Assembly: GCF_014356525.2 (NCBI RefSeq)
Contig: NC_052507.1
Location: 46,237,992-46,301,991 of the forward strand
DNA from: Nilaparvata lugens
Lineage: Eukaryota > Arthropoda > Insecta > Hemiptera > Delphacidae
Direction of reading: 5' to 3'
Length of the DNA stretch: 64,000 bases
Position 1 is the first letter of the stretch. Every line of letters begins with the position of its first letter. The notes under the pieces were generated by a model. That model did not search any database. It worked only from the letters and a program-made list of their open reading frames with translations, and had not been told where the DNA came from. Both the position numbers and the translations under genes were made by a program. Positions 1 through 10,700 of this stretch are shown here, piece by piece.

Positions 1-150
1 TGAAAAAAAGAAAAGAGGAAAAATACCTAGCCAACTATGGTTTCCCATGTAATAGGCAGGTAGAGGGTATAGAAGTAAAGAATGAAGGTGAAGAGGATAA
101 GAAAAGAGATGTATTGGAGAAGAAGGTAGGAGAAAGAGAGAAAAATATGA
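1..150 (-). repeat. Dispersed repeat, inverted copy of 50150-50290
   Basis: The first about 62 bases, centred on CTAGCCAACTATGGTTTCCC, match the reverse complement of 50205-50280. The purine-rich sequence that follows resembles the rest of that copy more weakly. The copy near 50 kb ends with a TTGAA-type tail in plus orientation, so this one is a minus-strand copy whose tail would lie left of the window. It is probably the 3' part of a non-LTR element or SINE. Confidence 0.5.
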
Positions 151-1365
151 GCAAAAATTGTAAGCGAGTTCTCTTTTAACAAATTATCTAAAAGAAATGG
201 CCTTTCAAACAGAAATTAGACCAGAAATCTCGAGATTCATACGTCGGAAAGAAAAAGTTACTGTAGGTCCAGGTTTTTAAGTCTAGTTTAGTTTTTCTAA
301 TAATCTTAGAGTCTATTAGGAATAAGGTTTATTATTTTAGTGTTATTATTATGATTAAAATTTAACCGGCTTTTGTGCAACCGGCACTGAGATAGTTTGT
401 TGATGAATTATTGGAGGTTTGTTGGTTTGTTGTTGGCACCAGACTATAGTCAAGACTAGGCAAAAATAATATTTGGAAATAACTCATAATAAATAATAAT
501 TAATGGTTGTGCGCTGGAAATATTAGCAAATCACGGTTTACATACATTTTTATTCAACTTATGCAGCCAAAATATGTATAAAATACAGTATTCTTACTTT
601 ATTCAATCAATCAATTTTATTTTATTCAACCTTTAATTTTACTACTTGATAGTCATATCATGTCTATAAACTGTTATGATTGATAATCTATTCAATATCT
701 ACATTTGAATCTTTATCGACTTTTGTGCACGTTGTCGGTTTTGTTATTATTTTATGGCCAGTTTGATTCATGACTGATTTCGCTGTAAAAATGTATAAGA
801 AATACTGCAATCAAACCTTGTATTGCTGAGTCCTGAATTGCTGAAATACAGGAAACTTCCCACACATTGGACGTTTTATGTAATGATTATAACTAGACGG
901 ATATATATATATTTTTTTCTTGTATGATCAAAAAGGCCTTTTCCTATATTAAAGAACCAATACAATTCTATGATATTTATGGGCTTCCTGATTCTTGAAC
1001 TATTTGTATCTTACAGACCAGTAAATTTTCTTCAGGAGCAATGAATTGGTCGTTTTTGTATTTTATTATTAAGCAAATTAAAATAATTTATTATACAATT
1101 TATCAATTTTTGTAAATTTAGTTTTCAAATTATAGAATAGTGCGAAACTTTATTCAATTTATTGTAAGAAAAAACAATGTTTTCGTTCACTTAGTACAGA
1201 ATTAGGCTACTTCCCGAACTCAATTTATTACACATTTCAATTTTTTAGGCACTTCATAACTTTAAAATTTTAGAATTATTCATTTATTATTTTACAAACA
1301 CTATTCAATCACAATTTATAACTTAATGATATTAACGATTATAACTTTAAGACTTAATAATATTC
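151..1365. other. AT-rich stretch without a recognisable gene
   Basis: I see no convincing coding segment. At 365-390 there is a piece (GGCTTTTGTGCAACCGGCAC) that matches the right end of the MITE at 13438-13616, so it is probably a solo end of that family. The rest is simple AT-rich DNA. Confidence 0.4.
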
Positions 1366-1588
1366 ATGAATTTATTATACTGTCGATTCCACTATACTAA
1401 ATATTCCAATAACAGAGGCATATTTACTGATCAGAGCAGGGCTACGGAATCAGATTAAAGTTAATGTTTTCCCAGACGAACCCAAGATTGAAACTTGGTC
1501 GTTAGAAAGACGAATCGCTCGGAGTGCGAGGATGAAAGAGTATTGGACGCGAAAGCGGGAGACCAACGTAAATAATAATAATAATGTT
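1366..1588 (+). other. Possible coding exon or coding remnant, unrecognised
   Basis: A plus-strand frame without stops runs about 74 codons to TAA. It includes the stretches EAYLLIRAGLRNQ, VNVFPDEPKIETW and RSARMKEYWTRKRE, which look protein-like in an otherwise non-coding AT-rich area. An acceptor-like AACAG at 1411-1415 and a donor-like GTAAAT at 1568 could bound an exon of about 1416-1567. Its end phase (0) does not match the start phase (2) of the exon at 3042, so the two cannot be joined directly. I do not recognise the family; it could also be a retroelement remnant. Confidence 0.3.
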
Positions 1589-1649
1589 TAATGGTAAATT
1601 ACTGTGGCCCTTAGTTGGCCTATACGAACTAAAAAAAAAAATAGAATAT

Positions 1650-1940
1650 TTGACCGAGCGAAGTGAGGTCTAAGATTCAAGTCGACGGTTTGGCATTATC
1701 TTTATTTATTTAATGTTTATATGTTTTTATGTTGCGCATTTACGGCGAAACGCGGTAATAGATTTTCATGAAATTTGACAGGTATGTTCCTTTTTAAATT
1801 GCGCGTCGACGTATATACAAGGTTTTTGGAAATTTTGCATTTCAAGGATAATATAAAAGGAAAAAGGAGCCTCCTTCATACGTCAATATTACCGTAAAAA
1901 TCAGACAATAGAATTATTCATCATAAATCAGCTGTCTAGT
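1650..1940. repeat. Dispersed repeat family beginning GACCGAGCGAAGTGAGGTC
   Basis: The block opens with an imperfect palindrome (GACCGAGCGAAGTGAGGTC) and continues with a CGACGGTTTGGCA segment and a CGGCGAAACGCGG segment. I associate this family with hemipteran, especially planthopper, genomes and transcripts; that association is from general familiarity and not from a search. No coding capacity is seen. Confidence 0.5.
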
Positions 1941-1941
1941 G

Positions 1942-2088
1942 GACTATAATACTACCCGTTCAAAAACATTGAACATCATGAAAATTTATCTCTCCATCAA
2001 CGTTAGTAGACAGTTGACTATAATACTACCCGTTCAAAAACATCGAACATCTTGAAAATTGTATCTTTCCATCAACGTTGTAGACAGT
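1942..2088. repeat. Tandem duplication, unit about 74 bp, two copies
   Basis: The unit starting GACTATAATACTACCCGTTC at 1942 recurs at 2016 with few differences. Each copy runs through a CCATCAACGTT segment into a TAGACAGTTG segment. Confidence 0.8.
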
Positions 2089-2574
2089 TGAAGCCAGACC
2101 TGATAACAGCGCTCACACTCACATTCCGGGACGACACGTCACGGTACGATAGGACAGAAAGCTCTATATTTATTTATGATTTTTCTAGACATTTTAAATT
2201 ATTTATTAATTTTTGAGATAAAAAGGTCAATAAACAGGTCAATGTAACTTACTGAGCGCGAGGTCTACTGTTCACAGATCTACTAGTTTAAATCACAGGA
2301 CCATAGTTCTTTGTTGGTTTAACATGGTTGGACAAATCATGGTCTTGATTAAAAATATTCTGTACTGTTGAGTGGGATTGACAATATCACTTTAACTTAA
2401 TTATGGAGAGTCTTCACAACATCTTAATTTGTTGCTAAAGCTTTACCAATATTTTGAAAAAGAAAAGATTCACCGGGTTCAAAAAAATCATAATTACCAA
2501 AATTCATAATTTCAAAAAAAGTACTTTATTTGAAATGATTAAACTTCATACCAATGGAAAGAGAAGATTACATT
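2089..2574. other. No gene seen
   Basis: AT-rich sequence with scattered short poly-A and poly-T runs. I see no coding, RNA-gene or repeat signal that I can support. Confidence 0.4.
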
Positions 2575-2860
2575 GAGCCCCTATTACATGACTAGGCAGC
2601 CAGGCAACCAGGTAACACAGTCAGCCGGGCAGGCAGTCGCTGACTACATAACCGGGCTCTATTTTAAGACTAGGGCAGCCATCCTGGCAGCCACATTTTG
2701 GCTGCTGGTTGGATGCCACACTGGTAATCGAAATAGCCCAGTAATTGTGGCTGCCCAATTCTCAAAAATGCCCGGTGATGGAGTGAGTGACTGCCTGCTT
2801 GCTCAGCTGACTGTGTGACCTGGATGCCTGCGCTTCCTGGCTGTCTAGTCTTGAAGGAGC
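2575..2860. mobile_element. Foldback MITE-like element
   Basis: The left part (ACTAGGCAGCCAGG, then CCAGGTAACACAGTCAGC, then GGCAGGCAGTCGCTGA) reappears inverted at the right end (GCTGACTGTGTGACCTGG, then CCTGGCTGTCTAGTC). The two arms of roughly 90 bp are moderately diverged and face each other across a centre that is itself partly self-complementary (GGCAGCCAC and GTGGCTGCC). Open frames on both strands here are by-products of this GC-rich palindrome. No clear target duplication was found. Confidence 0.65.
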
Positions 2861-3041
2861 CCAAGGCATTTATTTAAAAAGACTGGAATTTTCTTTTCAT
2901 TGGTGTAAAGTTTATCCAGTTCGAATGCATACTTTTGATAATTATGATTTTTTTAAATCCGATAAATCTTTTGTAGTAACCCTGTAGAATGTTGATCAAG
3001 TGGATTTACAGTTTACTTAATCAAATATGCAATTTTTTCAG

Positions 3042-3262
3042 AGTATTGAAAGTGAGCAATGAGAAATGTAGACGGAATGTCCAGACGATCTTCCAGCCCG
3101 AAACTTTGGAGATGCTTGCTATTCAATCAATTATTGCATCAAAAGAAAACTTCTTCAGGCCGGGCTTCCTGCCCGAAGTCATGCAAGAGCAGATCTCTCG
3201 TTTGTACATGCAGTTCAATGTTTGCGGCTACTGTAATACAGCTAAACCAAAATGTGAACAAG
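3042..3262 (+). CDS. Internal coding exon of an unidentified plus-strand gene
   Basis: The exon follows a strong acceptor (polypyrimidine then TTTTTTCAG, ending at 3041) and ends at AACAAG before the donor GTACCG. It encodes about 73 residues, with an amphipathic segment (PETLEMLAIQSIIAS) then LPEVMQEQISRLYMQF and a CGYCN zinc-binding-like pair followed by a further Cys (KPKC). The exon starts in phase 2 and ends after the first base of a Gly codon, which matches exactly the start phase of the exon at 13728. I do not firmly recognise the product. The arrangement of helices followed by C-x2-C and later C-x3-C is reminiscent of C-terminal tails of some leucine-rich-repeat proteins, but that is weak. 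Upstream exons are not identified. Confidence 0.6.
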
Positions 3263-3791
3263 GTACCGTAGCCTACATTGTTTTTTATATTTTCTTTTTT
3301 TCTTGTTATCCATCTTTGGAAAAATCTGTAGAATAGCTCTCCAAACTTTCTTATTAACGACGATGGCCATTACCATACATAGCTTAATAGTCACTACAAA
3401 TCAAAATTGTTATTGCTGAAAACATTGAACAATGTTATAACAACCTCAATACAAAACAAGGCAAAGTAGGAAACATTATAAATGTGTTTACACTGGAAAC
3501 ACATATCTCTTGAACTAAACTCACACATTAGACAAAAACTTGATTACACAAATTGACTCTAATTGCTCAGTGTAAAATCTGTGCTCAAATAACCCTCAAA
3601 ACAATAGATACACTTTTCATTGAGAATGAGATTTCTTCATGAAATGCTCTAAATGATTTCCCCTAGACATATAAGTGTAATTTGTTTCTAATTATCTAAT
3701 TCTACTGTTAATATTTGTTCACTAGAAGTAATAATTAATTTTGGAAAAAACTTGAATATGGCTTGAAAGCTGAAACTATTTGTGTTCATAT

Positions 3792-4024
3792 TGTCACAAA
3801 GTAAAATTGTGACGGGAAAATGTTGCTAAATAATAATTATTATTAATAATATTAAAAGAATCTCGGCTATCAGTAAGATGGCTGACCGCGGTTATAAGGA
3901 GGGTATCGATGGCGCAACATCTTCCGCACATCGAGAGGATTCTTACTGCCTCTGGCGGCGACTGATCTCCATCAGAGGGGAGAGTATTTAAACGCCCCTG
4001 ATTATAGCATTCCGCTCCCAACCT
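3792..4024 (+). repeat. Left flank of the minisatellite, possible LTR-like start
   Basis: At 3792 the sequence begins TGTCACAAAG and has a short stem (GTCACA with TGTGAC). It then runs through a GC-richer segment into the first TATA-like block (TATTTAAA at 3985-3992) followed 24 bases on by AGCATTCCGCTCCC. The TGTCAC start and a possible ATAT at both outer edges (3788-3791 and about 12330) would fit an LTR whose interior has been expanded by tandem repeats. This is speculative, because no matching CA end was found. Confidence 0.3.
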
Positions 4025-5597
4025 TCCTCCTCCTTGTACAGCGGCCCGTTGGCTGCCGTCCGTCCCTCCTGTACAGCAGCCCGTTGGCTGCCCAACGTCC
4101 CCATCCGTCCTCAGCGAGTACAGCGGCTCATTAGCTGTCGTCCCCTCCCTCCTGGCACAGCGGTCCGCTTGCTGCCGTCCATCCTCTCCGGGCACAGCGG
4201 GCCGTTGCTGCCGTCCCTTCCATCCATCCTCTCTGGGCACAGCAGATCGTTGGATGCCGTCCCTTACATCCATCCTCTCAGGGCACAGCGGCTCGTTAGC
4301 TGCCGTCCCCTCCCTCCTGGCACAGCAGACCGCTTGCTGCCGTCCATCCTCTCTGGGCACAGCGGCCCATTGCTGCCGTCCCTTCCATCCATCCTCTCTG
4401 GGCACAGCGGATCGTTGGCTGCCATCCCTTACATCCATTCTCTCAGGGCACAGTGGCCCGTTGTCTGCCGTCCCTGCCATCCATCCTCTCCAGGTACAGC
4501 GGCTCGTTGGCTGCCATCCCTTCCCTCCTGGCACAGTGGTCCCCTTGCTACTGTCCATCCTCTCCGGGCACAGCGGCCCATTGGCTGCCGTCCCTTCCAT
4601 CCATCCTCTCTGGGCACAGTGGCCCGTTGGCTGCTGTCCCTTCCATCCATCCTCTCAGGGCACAGCAGCTCTTTGGCTGTCATCCCTTCCCTCCTGGCAC
4701 AGCAGCCCGCTTGCTGCTGTCCATCCTCTCAGGGCACAGCGGCCCATTGGCTGCCATCCCTTCCATCCATCCTCTCAGGGCACAGCGGCCCGTTGGCTGC
4801 CATCCCTTCCATCCATCCATTCTGGGCACAGCGGCCCGTTGGCTGCCGTCCCTTCCATCCATCCTCTCCGGGAACAGCGGCCCATTGGCTGCTGTCCTTT
4901 CCAACCATCCTCTCAGGGCACAGCAGCCCATTGGCTGCCGTCCCTTCCATCCATCCTCTCAGGGCACAGTGGCTCATTGACTGCCATCCGTTCCATCCAT
5001 CCTCTCCAGGCACAGCGGCCCGTTAGCTTCCGTCCCTTCTGTCCATCCTCTCAGGGCACAGCGGCCAGCCACCTCTCTGGCAGTGGCTGATCTCCATCCC
5101 CTCTACTTTGGGAGAGTATTTAAACGCCGGTTGAGCCCCTGACCATAGCATTCTGTTCCCAACCTTCCTCCTTCTTGTCCGATGGCTGCCATACATCCCT
5201 GTCCTCCACTCCTGGTACAGTGGCCCGTCGGCTGCCGTCTGTCCCTCCTGTAGAGTGGCCTGTTGGCTGCCGTACGTCCCCGTCCGTCCTCACCAGGTAC
5301 AGTGGCTCATTGGCTGCTGTCCCTTCCCACCTGGCACAGTAGCCCGCTTGCTGCCGGCCATCCCCATCCATCCTCTCCAGGTACAGCGGCTCGTTAGCTG
5401 TTGTCCCTTCCCTCCTGGCACAGCGGCCCGCTTATTGCTGTCCATCCTTTCCTGGCACAGCAGCCCATTGGCTGCCCTCCCTTTCATCCATTCTCTCCGG
5501 GCACAGTGGCCCATGGGCTACCGTCCCTTCCGTCCATCCTCTCTGGGCACAGCGGCCCATTGGCTGCCTTCCCCCCTGTCCATCCTCTCCGGGCACA
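4025..5597. repeat. GC-rich 46-bp minisatellite, left block
   Basis: This is a tandem array of a roughly 46 bp unit whose core is GGCCCGTTGGCTGCCGTCCC, followed by TTCCATCCATCCTCTCAGGG and CACAGC. Some units are shortened variants (CCCTCCTGGCACAGC). Because 46 is one more than a multiple of three, each successive unit is read in the next frame, and the unit has no stops in most frames on either strand; this explains the many long overlapping open frames. One promoter-like block (TATTTAAA at 5117-5124) interrupts the array. The array is far more GC-rich than its surroundings. Confidence 0.9.
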
Positions 5598-5786
5598 TTT
5601 ATTTATTTATTTATCAATAATCATTACATTACATCAATTTTGGGAATAATCCCATTTGACAGATAACTTGTCAGTACTAATACTAATACTATATATACAT
5701 ACAATCAAAATAATAAAATATTTATTCAGGTATCAAGTGTCAAGTATCATTAAGGATGGTAATGATATTTATTATATATAAAAAAA

Positions 5787-6764
5787 TCAATTTTCTTGTG
5801 AATAAAATTCTGAGATTGCGTATAGGCTTTTCTCTAATAACAATTTTTTGACTGCCTGTTTGAATAAAATGACTGATTCAATGTTTCGAATGTCTGTTGG
5901 CAGCCTATTATAGAGTCTCATTCCAGAATAAAATGGAGTTTTTTCAAAAGCTACATTTCTATGGATTGGAAATGCAATAATATTTCTATTTCGAGTATTA
6001 TATTTATGATTATCTGTACAAAATTGGAACTTATTGATATTTACTTTAACAAAAACTAGTAGCTGGTAAATGTAAATGGAAGGAAGTGTGAGTATGTTAA
6101 GGTCTTTGAAAAATGCTTTACATGAGTCCCTTGATCTCAGTCTACAGATAACTCTCAATATCTTTTTCTGCATGATGAAGATTCTACGGCTGTCTACAGA
6201 ATTACCCCAAAATATTGTGCTGTAGCTCAAGTGGGAATACACATATGCATAATAGACGGTCAATAATGTGTTTCTGTCGAGTGAGTTGGAAAGAATTGAA
6301 ATTACAAAATAGGCTTGATTCAATTTTTTCATTAAGCTCTTAATGTGCTCCTTCCAGGAAAAATTCTGGTCGATTACAAGTCCCAAGAATTTAGTTGAGG
6401 AGGAGAGTATTAAGCTATTTCTAATGGTTGGAAGGTGAGTCTCGTCTATCCTCGATTGATTGCGTATGGAACGAAATTGTATAAGGTGTGATTTATTGCA
6501 ATTTAAGGAAAGTCCATTCACTTTAAACCACTCGTTTATTTCTAAAAGTGTATTCTTCAATTGAGTTACCAATGTGATCTGATCATCGTTTGATGCTATA
6601 CAAGTTGTGTCATCCGCATACATAATTAACTTTGAATTGGTTGTTGCCTTAGGTAAATCATTAATGTACAACAAAAAGAGCAAAGGTCCGAGGACAGATC
6701 CTTGTGGTACTCCATTTGGGACCCTGGTAAATGAAGAACATTTTGCAGAAGATGGATCTCTCAC
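5787..6764 (-). pseudogene. LINE reverse transcriptase, C-terminal half
   Basis: This is the downstream part of the broken reverse transcriptase of the LINE at 5598-7703. It shows GVPQGSVLGPLLFLLYIND, then the catalytic YADD motif (MYADDTTCIA), the LSLNCNKSHLIQF segment, KFLGLVIDQNFSW and a typical C-terminal tail with HKYNTRNRN and NRLPTDIRN. The YADD box is intact, but the frame is separated from the upstream half by at least one frameshift near 6765-6950. It resembles Jockey/CR1-type elements; the clade was not established. Confidence 0.85.
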
Positions 6765-6848
6765 ACATTGCTTCCTGTCGGAAAGATAGGAGCGGAGCCA
6801 TCTTAGAGCTGTGCCTGTTATTCTATAAAAGCTAAAAGCTCAATTTTT

Positions 6849-7703
6849 CTAGCAGGATTTCATGATTGACACAGTCAAAAGCTTTTGAAAGATCGCAGAA
6901 TATGCCAGCAGCATGCCGCGATCGATCAATTGCAAGTGACATATATTTGACAAAATCATAGATTGCTCCAGAAATGTCCTTTTTTTACGAAATCCAAACT
7001 GGTCTTCAACCAATAATCCATTATTCTCTAAATGAGCAGTCAACCTAGACACAACCGCCATCTCATATATCTGTGAGAATACAGACAGTATTGCAACTGG
7101 TCTATAATTACTCAGATCATTGGGATCTCCTTTTTTAAGAAAGTGTAACACATTACTGTATTTTAAAATGTCAGGGAACACACCATGCTTAAAAGATTGA
7201 TTAATTAGAAAAGTTAAAGGTTTAATCATTTGGAAAGCACATTTTTTTAAAAGGAAAGGGGGAAAATCATCCCAGCCAGGTGCTCTGGATGCCTTCATTC
7301 TCTTTATTAAGGTAATTATCTCATGTTCTGTCACCTGAGCAAATGAAACTAAAATGCTGTTTGTTTTTTGTTGTCTATTACAGTACTCAAAAGCAGTTTC
7401 CATGTCTGTACTTAACTTCAATGTGTCGCAGATGTTTGAAAAAAAATGATTGAATGAATTTAATGTAGATTCAATTGGAGCATCATTGAATACCCTTGAC
7501 AATTCCAACTCTTTCCCTCCCTCATTTGTCTCTTGTTTAACTATTTTCCAAGCCATTTTTGTTTTGTTATCAGCCTGACGTATTCTGTTACTGTTGTATA
7601 ATATTTTAGCCTGTCTAATGCACCTATTTAGAATTTTCTTGTACTGTCTCACATATGCTCTAAGTTCAGGACAATCAAGTAATCTTGATTGAGAGTGTAA
7701 TTG
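6849..7703 (-). pseudogene. LINE reverse transcriptase, N-terminal half
   Basis: This frame carries the start of the reverse transcriptase domain: APGWDDFPPFLLKK, then NYRPVAILSVFSQIYEM and EDQFGFRKKRTFLEQ. After about 6950 the conserved CDLSKAFDCVNHEIL box is read in a different frame, showing a frameshift. The frame as computed would run 6 bases into the satellite, which is simply read-through at the truncation point. Confidence 0.8.
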
Positions 7704-10700
7704 GGGCACAGTGGCCCCATTGGCTGCCGTCCCTTCTGTTCATCCTCTTAGGGCACAGCGACCCATTGGCTGCTGTCCCTTCCATCCATCCACTCCGGGC
7801 ACAGCAGCCTGCTTGCTGCCGTCCATCCCCCTCTGTCCTCTCCAGGTACAGCAGCTTGTTGGCTGCCATCCCTTCCCTCCTGGCACAGTGTCCTGCTTGC
7901 TGCTGTCCATCCTCCCCGGGCACAGTGGCCCATTGGCTGCCGTCCCTTCCGTCCATCCTCTCTGGGCACAGCGGCCCATTGGCTGCCTTCCCCCCTGTCC
8001 ATCCTCTCCGGGCACAGTGGCCCCATTGGCTGCCGTCCCTTCTGTTCATCCTCTCAGGGCACAGCGACCCATTGGCTGCCATCCCTTCCATCCATCCTCT
8101 CTGGGCACAACGGATCGTTGGCTGCCGTCCCTTACATCCCTCCTCTCAGGGCACATCCCTCTCGTCCATCCACTCTGGGCACAGTGGCCCGTCGGCTGCC
8201 GCCCGTCCCTCCTGTACAGCAGCCTGTTGGCTGCCGTACATCCCCATCTTTCCTCTCCTGGTACAGCTGCTCGTTGTTTGCTGTCCCTTCTATCCATCCT
8301 TTCTGGGCACAGCGGTTCGTTGTCTGCACTCTCTTCCGTCCATCCTCTCCGTGGACAGCAGCCCAATGGCTGCTGACCTATCCAACCATCCTCTCAGGGC
8401 AAAGTGGCCTGTTAGCCGCCGTGCCTTCCATCCATCCTCTCAGGGCACATTGGCCCATTGGCTGCCATCCCATCCATCCATCATCTCAAGGCACAGTGGC
8501 CCGTTGGCTGCCATCCCATCCATCCATCCTCTCAGGGCACAGTGGCCCGTTGGCTGCTGTCCCTCCCATCCATCCTCTCTGGGCACAGTGGCCTGTTGGC
8601 TGCCATACATCCCTATCTGTACTCTCCAGGTACAGCGGCTCGTTGGCTGCCGTCCCTTCCTTCCTGGCACACCCACTTGCTACTGTCAATCCTCCCCGGG
8701 CACAGCGGCCGGTTGGCTGCCATCCCTGCCATCCATCCTCTCAGGGCAAACCAGCAAGCCGCCTCTCTGGCGGCAGCTGATCTCCATCCCCTCCACTTTG
8801 GGAGGGTATTTAAACACCAGACGAGCCCTATTCCACTCCCAACCTTCCTCCTCCTTGTAAAATGGTCCGTTGGCTGGAATGGATCTCTCTGGGCACAACA
8901 GCCCATCTGTTGGCTACCTCCCCTTCCAACATCCTCTCAGGGCACAGCGGCCCATTGGCTGGCATCCCTTCCAACCATCCTCTCAGGGCACAGCGGCTCT
9001 TGGCTGCCATCCCTTCCCTACTGGCACATAAGCCCGCTTGCTGCCATCCATCCTCCCGGGCACAGCAGCCCATCGGCTGCCGTCCCTTCCATTCATCCTC
9101 TCTGGGCACAGTGGCCTGTTGGCTGCCGTCCCTTCCATCCATCCTCCCGGGCACAGTGGCCCATTGGCTGCCATCCCTTCCGTCCATCCTCACTGGGCAC
9201 AGCGGCCCGTTGGCTGCCGTCCCTTCCAACCAACCTCTCAGGGCACAGCGGCTTGTTGGCTGCTGTCCCTTCCCTCCTGGCACATTGGCCCACTTGCTGC
9301 CATCCATCCTCCCCGGGCACAGCAGCCCATTGGCTGCCGTCCAACCTCTCTGGGCACAGCGGCCTGTTGGCTGCCGTCCCTTCTGTCCATCCTCTCAGAG
9401 CACAGTGGCCCATTGGCTGCTGTCCCTTCCATCCATTCTCTTTGGGCACAGCAGCCTGTTGGCTGCCATCCCTCCATCCATCCTCTCCATGCACAGCGGC
9501 CCGTTGGCTTCCGTCCCTTCCAACCATCCTCTCAGGGCACAGCGGCCCGTTGGCTGCCGTAAATTTCATCCATCCTTTCAGGGCACAGTGGCCGGCCGCC
9601 TCTCTGTCGGTAGCTGATCTCCATCCCCTCTACTCCGGGAGGGTATTTAAACGCCAGACGAGCCCCATTCAGCTCCCAACCTTCCTCCTCCTTGTACAAT
9701 GGCTTTTGGCTGGAGTGGATCTCTCTGGGCACAACGGCCTGCCTGTTGGCTGCCATCCCTTCCGTTCATCCTCTCCAGGCACGGCAGCCCATTGGCTGCC
9801 ATCCATCCTCTCTGGGAATAGCGGCCTGTTGGCTGCCGTCCCTCCCAATCATCCTCTCAGGGCACAGCGGCTTGTTGGCTGCCTTCCCTTCCATCCATCA
9901 ACTCAGGGCACAGCGGCCTGTTTTCTGCTGTCCCTTCCAACATCCTCTCAGGTCACAGTGGCCTGTCCCTTTCGTCCCATCCATCCATCCTCTCCGTGCA
10001 CAGTGGCCCATTGGCTGCTGTCCCATCCATCATCCCCTCAGGGCAAAGCGGCCAATTGGCTACTATCCCTTCCATCCATTATCTTTGGGCACAGTGGCCT
10101 GTTGGCTGCCATCCCTTCCATCCATCCTCTCCATGCACAGCGGCCCATTGGCTTCCATCTCTTCCATCCATCCTCTCAGGGAACAGCAGCCCATTGGCTG
10201 CCATCCCTTTTGCCATCCTCTTAGGGCACAGCGGCCAGCCGCCTCTCTGGCGGCAGCTGATCTCCATCCCCTCTACTTCGGGAGGGTATTTAAATGCCAG
10301 ATGAGCCCAATTCAGCTCCCAACCTTTCTCCTCCTTGTACAATGGCCCGTTGGCTGGAATGGATCTCTCTGGGCACAACGGCCTGCCTGTTGGCTGCTGT
10401 CCCTTCCGTCCATCCTCTCAGGGCACAGTGGCCTGTTGGCTGCCATCCCTTCTATCCATCCACTCAGGGCACAGCGGCCCGTTTGCTGCAGTCCCTTCCA
10501 ACATTCTCTCAGGGCACAGCGGCCCCTCCCTTTTTTCCTTACCATCCATCCTCCCCATGCACAGTGGCCCATTGGCTGCCGTCCCTTCCAACCATCCTCT
10601 ATGGGCACAGCGCCCATTGGCTGACATCCAGTCCGACCACCCTCTTTGGGTACAGCAGCCCGTTGGCTGCCGTCCCTACCCTCCCGGCACATCAGCTCGC

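Larger units (their letters stand above)
5598..7703 (-). mobile_element. 5'-truncated LINE inserted in the minisatellite
   Basis: A minus-strand non-LTR retrotransposon replaces the 46-bp pattern between two copies of GGGCACA (5591-5597 and 7704-7710), which form a target-site duplication of at least 7 bp taken from the repeat unit itself. The plus-strand left edge is a TTTATTTATTTATTTA tract, that is, a TAAA-type 3' tail when read on the minus strand. The element lacks its endonuclease part and starts within the region just upstream of the reverse transcriptase domain. Two frames encode the remains. Confidence 0.85.
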
